Assembly: GCF_963966145.1 (NCBI RefSeq)
Contig: NC_091054.1
Coordinates: 2,170,001-2,234,000 of the forward strand
Origin: Tenebrio molitor
Taxonomy: Eukaryota > Arthropoda > Insecta > Coleoptera > Tenebrionidae
DNA: 64,000 bases
Direction of reading: 5' to 3'
Below the pieces are notes generated by a model. That model was not told the DNA's origin. It did no database searches and was given only the letters and a program-made list of their open reading frames with translations. Both the position numbers and the translations under genes were made by a program. This document shows positions 57,595-64,000 of the stretch, piece by piece; the first letter of the stretch is position 1; each line of letters opens with the position of its first letter.

Positions 57595-57714
57595 ATGCCT
57601 ACGTTGGAGGATACGCGTTGTAACCGAAGCATAAAATTACGTGATTTGTGTAAATATATTCAAGACAACTTGTTGGTGTTGGATTTTAAAATAAATCCAA
57701 CAGGTACTCTATAG
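57595..57714 (+). other. Exon-like open frame, product unknown
   Basis: After an acceptor-like TGTATCCTACAG comes ATG and 39 codons (MPTLEDTRCNRSIKLRDLCK and onward), with a donor ACAG|GTACTC at 57703/57704. It lies 70 bp from, and opposite to, the frame at 57378-57524. Unrecognised; the two may be parts of one decayed, rearranged element. Confidence 0.28.
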
Positions 57715-58099
57715 GGCAATGATAATCTGCAGCTAAGTCGTAGTGTTAACAATTAGAACAGTGCTGATAATTCTTTTTCCTTCTCCACTTTAACAATGTT
57801 ATTTTGGTAAATACAGTCAACTGTAATTCTCGCAAATTAATTACACCAACAAATTTATCATTGCAAGAGCATTTTTATTTTAATTCTGGGATTTCCGTAA
57901 TACTCTGTTACTAAATACATATGTATAATTCTCTATTTACAAAGATAAGAAACATTGGATAAACTTATTAACATCCTGTAACTTAAAATTGAAAAAAACC
58001 GAAATCTTATATTGAAATTGTTGTAGGTACCTATTGTAAAACAAAAATACTATGTACTTTTTTATTTTAATTTTTTTTATTATTAAAAAAAAATAGTAG

Positions 58100-58345
58100 T
58101 TTATTTGACGAGTTTGTGTGTAAATTGGTCCTTTTTTGGCACGTGTGGGCCCACGAGTGCCAAAAAAGGCCCAATTTACACACGAACGAGTTAAATACAA
58201 CGTTTTTTGGTTCGACGAGCCCCTTAAAAGCTCCAAATCGTTTAAAATCTTTAAAATTAGCTTGACGTTTCGTTTTGACAAGTTGTGACATTTATCAAAA
58301 TCCGTTCACATAGGAGAAAATTCTCAAATTCTGACAGTGTCGAAC
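58100..58345. repeat. CCCAATTTACACACG repeat family, copy 3, with palindromic head
   Basis: 58105-58190 forms an almost perfect palindrome (GTGTGTAAATTGG ... GGGCCCAC ... CCAATTTACACAC). The rest matches 46520-46705. Confidence 0.7.
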
Positions 58346-58740
58346 CAAAAAATAATTTATAAATTCTAAAATATCGAAATCGTAGGAGTTACAGATTTTT
58401 TTGTTTTGTTTCTAGATTGATCGTATTTTAGTAAAAACAAAATTATCGGATAATCTTACGTTATGTTACGTTGAACAACGTGCTAACGTCACATTGAATG
58501 TTATCGGCCGCATACTCCAGATAGCAAAAATTAAATTAAATTACTATTATTACCGTGTAAAACAAAGTTCCTGTATTTTTGACGAAACACTAATAAATTA
58601 ACTGTTTTTGATGTAATTTTTGAAGTGCATTAAATTCTGTCATTCAGTTTTAATTATCCTTAAAGCCTGATTAAAGCCACACCACACGCTTTCAGAGCTT
58701 TTATTTTCCATAACTGTCCTTATCTCTTTTTTTTGTATTT

Positions 58741-58940
58741 TAACGGGTGTTTTTTTGAAATTTGGCGTCGAAGTTGGCGACGTTGGCGTTGAAGAGTCGA
58801 TTGTGAACGCACGATTACAATTCTGATCAGCTGTTTCAATCTAACCTCACTTTTTGCGTTGTTTTTCATCTGAATCAGTGTTTTTAAAACGAGTGGTTCA
58901 TTCACAATCGACTCTTCAACGCCAACTTCGACGCCCTTTA
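58741..58940. mobile_element. MITE, GGGTGTTCA family, copy 6
   Basis: TAACGGGTGTTTTTTTGAAA ... GTTGGCGTTGAAGAGTCGAT and the inverted right end ATCGACTCTTCAACGCCAAC. The last outer bases on the right are degraded. Confidence 0.82.
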
Positions 58941-61900
58941 TTACATACATTTGAATTTCGGTCAATAGTTTAAATTTGAAAGAAATTTCTCAATGTTCTG
59001 AACGAACGACATGTTCAAATTTACTTCAGTTATACGGACTTTTGTCACCACCTTCAAGGGGTTAATGTTCTTTCCACTTTTTGCCAAAAATATTGAATAA
59101 ACACTAGAAATTGCCTAATCATTGCTAGTTAAAAAATTACTTTTCATTTTCCTCGATATCAAAACTGTGTTGTATTTTCGATTTAAATTGGGGTGTTGGA
59201 AGATCCTTGATGCATAGGCATAATATTTATGTATTACGACATTCACTTGTCAAATAAACGTAATCTGTGATACGTAATCTTCAGTTTACGTCAATCAAGA
59301 TTGATGGATTGTTTTGACTTGACCTAACTTAATCTGTGACACTTTCTGCTTCCATGCAAAAATTAAATACAGAAAAGTCTTTAATGATTTACTTTCACTG
59401 CAATAATAAACAATGCAGTCGTATATTTTTGGTTTTTGACAGCATTAATTGAAATTTTGACTCTTTGTTGACATTTGTACGAATTGTTTGGAATAAATTA
59501 AAACTGCAACTACAGAACTAGTTATTAAAGGTCATGTTATTAACGAATTGCCAATATGTTTTAATTTGTAACACTACAAGGTGAGAACTGAATCCGGTAT
59601 TAAGTAAGGTTATGTTGATGCCATGTTAATATTGTAATTTTTAACAAACATAAATTTCGTGATCGTAAGGTGTAGCTCTGTCTTTAAGTAATAAGATTGT
59701 GAATACTAAATTTTAGGTTAAAACAACGACAATGAAAGTAAATTTTTTATACCAACATTAACTTACTGACTGACACATCAAAAATAATTAAATTAAATAG
59801 TTTTATCTATGTAGTAACTGAAAACGATACAAATTGGCTCAACTAAAAATAATTAATAAAAACCGAAAAATTGGCTAAATATGATCTTACGGAAAGATTA
59901 AAAAAATGTAACCTAATTTTTCATTTTCCCCCAGATCAAAATCCAACACTGTTGCCATGTGTATTTTCGACACACATTGTAATGGTGGATCTTTGACATG
60001 AAAACACGGTATACATTTTGATAAATATCTTGGCCAGCCTTATTTTAAGGAATAGAGAAAAATGTCAAAGTACTTATGTTACTTAATGTGTACTCGACCT
60101 GGTCGAACACCCGGTATGTAAATATGTACATTTGACCACGTCATTAACAGACAACAAAATATGTGCTCAAATTAGCCATCTGTTATCGATTTTTGAGCCT
60201 GGAAAAATTCGCGAACAGCGTCGAATGCTGTGCAATGCAACGTTGCAACGCAAATGCACTGTAGTCCACGCTAAAAACGAAAGTCAAAGTTGCGGTGGTT
60301 ATGTCCTATAAGGCGAACGTAATTCGATACTGATGATGTAGCGTAGAATATCACGAAACACGTAGATAATTTACGATACTTAATACCAAATGACAGCCGG
60401 TTTGTGCGACACCTGATTGGTGATTACTACCGGCCAAAAATTTCTTACGTCGAGATTTGTAAACCTTGAAACTAATTAACACACAACATATGCCCAACGT
60501 TACGTAACATGTGCGTATGTTTTCATTAATTTTCATCAAGCTGTTGACGCCAATTCTGCACTTGGAAGGCTGTGGGATGCAACGTGACAGTTGTTTTTAT
60601 TATTGTTGTCGAGCTCCACGTAGAGATAACGTAACACAATAATTATGGGTGTGTTTATGCGGACAAAAAAAGTAATTTACAACAAATTGCCAGTTCAATA
60701 ACGAAAAACTGATAATGGTAGTGGACGGGTATCGGCGAGAACGGTGCCGCAAAGCCCCCTTGATCGGCGGCAGATGTTTGATGAAGAGGGATCACAAAGG
60801 CATAATGCGGAAAATTCGAGTAGTGCGGTCGGCCGTGCTGACAACAACGGAAGCATCGACGGCACAAAACCTGAATAAAAAGGCCCCGCTACGAGTTAAA
60901 AGACAGGAACGGAGTTCCGTTAGGTTATCGACCTTGTACTAACTGAAATGTCCCAAGTCGTGGAAGTAAGGCGTATCTATGGCGATGACGTTGTCTAACG
61001 TGGTGGAGGGAAGTGGTGGTGGTTTAGGAAGAATGTGGGGATGAATATATCCTACCAGAATACACTATGAGCACCCCTTCCACAAATTCTACATCACAGC
61101 GACGAAGCTCCCTACCCTAAAATGCCCGCGACCCGCGAAAAGACACGAGAAATCGTCTGGGGCGGACGTGTCGGCCCTTCGGTGCCGATTTCGCGATTTT
61201 TTACATACAGTTTCGCAACCTACCTGCCAATCAAGACTTCCCCAACACACCTAGAGCACTTCTTCGCACGTAAAACACTACTTCGTCATCAAACGAGTTC
61301 ATGAACGCCAGCAGTAATGCCCGGATCTGATCGGTTGCCAAGGTCTTGCGTTAACGTATTCATAGATGGCACGTGACGCAGATCCGACAGTTTGAATTTG
61401 CCCGCCAAAATCGAACGATTTTTATTTACTCGCAGACCACACCTCGAACACGAAACCCGAGACACATCTCATCGTAAAAAATACAAACAAAACACGCAAA
61501 AACATCAATTATGCGTGTTGCAATTACGAAAAAAATCGCCGTCAAGACAGCGTCCGATTACGCTTGTTTGTTATTTCAAAATGTTTTTATTATGCAACCT
61601 GTCCATATCGCCAAACTGTTTCACCACATTTTTAAAGGCGCATTTACAGCCCAGTTCCGAAATTTACAAAAAAAGTTTGTAACCCAGATTACCACATTAT
61701 TACCAACAAATACATCTACGCATGTTCCACTCATCTAAACAAATAAACTACAAGAATCGCAGAACATGAATGAAACGACCACGCGTTGTAACAGTTGCAT
61801 CACGACCAACATTAAATGTGACTCCACTTCAAAGTAATGATTTATTCAAGAACACAGTTGTACACAGTATTATCGACTAAATGCAGTACATCATAAAGTT

Positions 61901-62221
61901 GTAAATAACTAATAATACTCTTATTTTTTAAACTTATGAACAAAGTTGACGCAATCCACCGTTCAGAGATCCATTTGTGGGTGATCCGCGGGTCCTATCA
62001 TTAAATTGAATAAATTAATAGAGTTGATGGCGTTGAAACTATCTAATTTGGCAGAGTAGTGGTCAACCACGTTTTTTTTTTTTTTTAGTCTTATTATGTA
62101 AAATAAAAATGTCCATACAATTCAAACATGAAGCAGTTTCTTAAAAATACATAAAAAATTCATATGGAAATAAAAACAATGTATACAATCGCAGTCTTTG
62201 AGGCCCCACAGCCCTTGAACA
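58941..62221. other. Intergenic, no gene supported
   Basis: AT-rich to about 60150, then GC-richer patches at 60550-61460. A minus-strand patch (61460-61224) ends at a donor GGCAG|GTAGGT and contains CACGTG, so it may be a 5' exon or promoter of a minus-strand gene. The ORFs at 60715-60942 and 61392-61738 are unsupported. The 3' UTR of the gene at 62222 occupies the right end. Confidence 0.4.
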
Positions 62222-62701
62222 CTACACTTGGTGACATCCACGCTGCAGTCGCTCAACATACATTTCAAATAACAGTTTATTGATATTAAAATAATGTGGG
62301 TTCTGATTCTCATTCAGATCTGGGGAGTATTGAGGTGCACTGTTCCAGTCAAAACTTTGTACAGAACTCGGCGGCGACTCGGGCAGTTGGTGTACGAAAT
62401 TCGGGGGGCCGGGGCCCCACTCGGCGGCCCCTATCGGGTTGGAGTTTTCAAAGAGGAGGCCGTTGTTGATGTGGAGATTGTTGATTCGCTTCGAGAGAGG
62501 CATAAATTCGACTTCGTCTTCGTGGTGGTTCCGGCCTCGCTTTCTGCAATCGTTTAAAAGGATCAGAGCTAATCAGCTGGAAGAGAGGCGAGCGATTTTC
62601 GTCTTTACAGAACGAAATCGATCAGGAACTGTGGTTATGTATTGTAAATAAAGAGTGTTGTTATAGTGAAATTATCACACCACTTACCTGTTTTGAGTCA
62701 T
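62222..62701 (-). CDS. Small basic, probably nuclear protein, unknown function
   Basis: Model: complement(join(62222..62543, 62688..62701)), 144-bp phase-2 intron, 111 aa. Exon 1 gives MTQN and the first two bases of Arg; exon 2 continues KRGRNHHEDEVEFMPLSKRI. The N-terminal KRGR motif could be an NLS. The middle is Pro/Asn/Ser-rich and likely disordered. The C-terminus NPHYFNINKLLFEMYVERLQ plus RG looks like a conserved amphipathic helix. The spliced start is preferred over the internal Met at 62503 because donor, acceptor and phase all agree. Divergent from the threonine aldolase gene. Not assigned to a family. Confidence 0.65.
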
Positions 62702-63829
62702 TGTAACCTAATTTTCGACAGTTATGTATACCGAGGATAATTTTTTTTATTTTGACAAATAAAAATCTACAAATGTACTACGGTCGCAAAACCACTAACC
62801 ACTGTTCCCAACAGGGATTTTACATGGGTCAAGGCGTAATGTTGGTACCAAATAATACAGAAACTGGCGCGTACTTTGAATTTTACTTCAGCAAAAAGTT
62901 GACAAATTAATATTTAATACTTAAATTGTATTTGTCGATCTATCAAAAGTGAAAGTCAAGTGAAAGTAAAAGTTTGTTGTGTTCGGAAAAAAAATTGATG
63001 ACGTAAGGATTCTCTTGCTGATGGAAGTCATAATTTATAAACTGCACTTTAACAGGAAACAAGATCCGTTTTATTTTGCATTTTTGCAAACTCAAACTTA
63101 ATTTCTGAAGAGTCATTTAAGACACGCATGCGCATTGTTACTAGTCCTTTGTGGCCTTATTGGCCCCCTTCTATTATGCAATCGTAAAATACAATAAGCG
63201 AACATTTTAAAGTCTAATTTAGGAGTGTACAGTATAAGTGGTCTCAGTTTGCCTTCGTTAAATCCTGAAATTAACGTGAGTAGCATTTTTTAATTGAAAA
63301 ATTTTGATTTTGCTTGAGGCAACTTTTTGACAAACGCACCTAACCTATATCCAAACCGTTCGTTTATCTTTTCTGTGAAGAAATTGTTTAATGTTTATGA
63401 AGACAGATAAACAATTTCAAGAAATTTCCGTTAAGTTGTGTACAAATTCAAAAAAACCCAAAACATTAAATAACTTCCCACAAAAAGCGGTAAACCGTGT
63501 GACCTTGAGGGCGTGAGCGGCAAACATTCAAATTTGAATAATTACCGACCGCTGCACGTGGATACTTAAATGATGCGACAGAAATTAATTAAAAAACCTC
63601 AGCTTTATCTGTTGAGTGGTCCTCAATTAGGTGAAGTGAACCATAATCTAATAACGAAACAGGCGTGGAAACCTCTTGTAACTAGGGTTACACACATTAT
63701 CACCAATACAGAGTTACATCGCGATTTAATGACCTTCGTGTACGGTATTGTGCAAACATTGTGGTGGGACCTCGATTTATATAAAGCGAAGGCGCGATTT
63801 GTTCCATTCAACAATTTCTGATTTTAAAG
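62702..63829. other. Divergent upstream region
   Basis: AT-rich spacer between the small basic-protein gene (-) and threonine aldolase (+); both promoters should be here. An 83-codon + ORF at 63570-63821 ends 8 bp before the aldolase ATG. It may be an upstream ORF, part of the 5' UTR, or chance. Confidence 0.4.
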
Positions 63830-64000
63830 ATGTACGAAAAAATCAACGGAGAAATCAACTCCTCGTCCGTCCACGTCGTGGACTTGAGGAGCGACACCAT
63901 CAGCAAGCCCACCCCCGAAATGAGGGAGGCGATGGCCAACGCCGTTGTGGGGGACGATGTCTTCGGGGAGGACCCCACCGTCGCCGAGCTGGAGAGGCGC
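63830..64000 (+). CDS. L-threonine aldolase (3' end beyond window)
   Basis: The first 57 codons are present, starting MYEKINGEINSSSVHVVDLR. The DLRSDT motif (residues 18-23) and the stretch KPTPEMREAMANAVVGDDVF then GEDPT are signatures of the PLP-dependent low-specificity L-threonine aldolase (beta-eliminating lyase) family, which cleaves L-threonine or L-allo-threonine to glycine and acetaldehyde. The ATG is the first in frame after an upstream stop. TTTTAAAG just before it could be a splice acceptor. The PLP lysine and active-site His lie outside the window. Confidence 0.95.
   Translation, partial: MYEKINGEINSSSVHVVDLRSDTISKPTPEMREAMANAVVGDDVFGEDPTVAELERR

Noticed and set aside
1..64000. 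tRNA, rRNA and CRISPR features
   Set aside because: No tRNA A/B-box pair, rRNA-like stretch or spacer-repeat array could be recognised by eye; a covariance-model scan would be decisive.

Overview
This is AT-rich animal DNA. Genes have short spliced introns (many 45-100 bp), canonical GT..AG borders, peritrophin-A (CBM14) chitin-binding domains, and a dense litter of short inverted-repeat elements. That combination fits an insect. The very short introns and gene content suggest a beetle, but this is inference.

Layout. 1-10190 is the 3' part of a giant chitin-binding mucin on the + strand (10 CBM14 domains separated by long Ser/Asn/Gln and Pro/Asn/Gln/Gly repeats; the 5' end lies outside the window). 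10.6-17.9 kb is gene-poor and full of MITE-like repeats. 17.9-19.7 kb holds a divergent pair: a secreted LRR protein (-) and a type II membrane glycosyltransferase-like protein (+). 19.8-22.1 kb is a nest of inverted-repeat elements. 23.1-24.5 kb holds two small four-TM proteins in head-to-head orientation that look like paralogues, followed by the histone chaperone NASP (-) ending at 24638. 27.3-31.9 kb has more MITEs, two orphan exon-like reading frames, and a Helitron-like element. 32.8-38.4 kb is a spliced claudin/clarin-like tetraspan gene (+). 39.4-39.8 kb is a small two-exon gene of unknown function. 41.0-55.3 kb holds two tandem paralogous C2H2 zinc-finger genes (-). 55.3-62.1 kb is mostly repeat-bearing non-coding DNA. 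62.2-62.7 kb is a small basic protein gene (-), and the window ends inside the first coding exon of a threonine aldolase gene (+).

The genes do not form one pathway. Physically linked groups are the zinc-finger pair (local duplication), the four-TM pair with a possible degenerate third copy near 30 kb, and the divergent pairs sharing short upstream regions. Gene models were spliced by eye from splice consensus and reading-frame continuity. No homology search was run, so family names rest on recognised motifs. Several real exons are too short to stand out as ORFs (4-codon and 7-nt first exons of the zinc-finger genes, the 39.4 kb gene, the terminal NASP frame), and many long ORFs are shadows of repeats.
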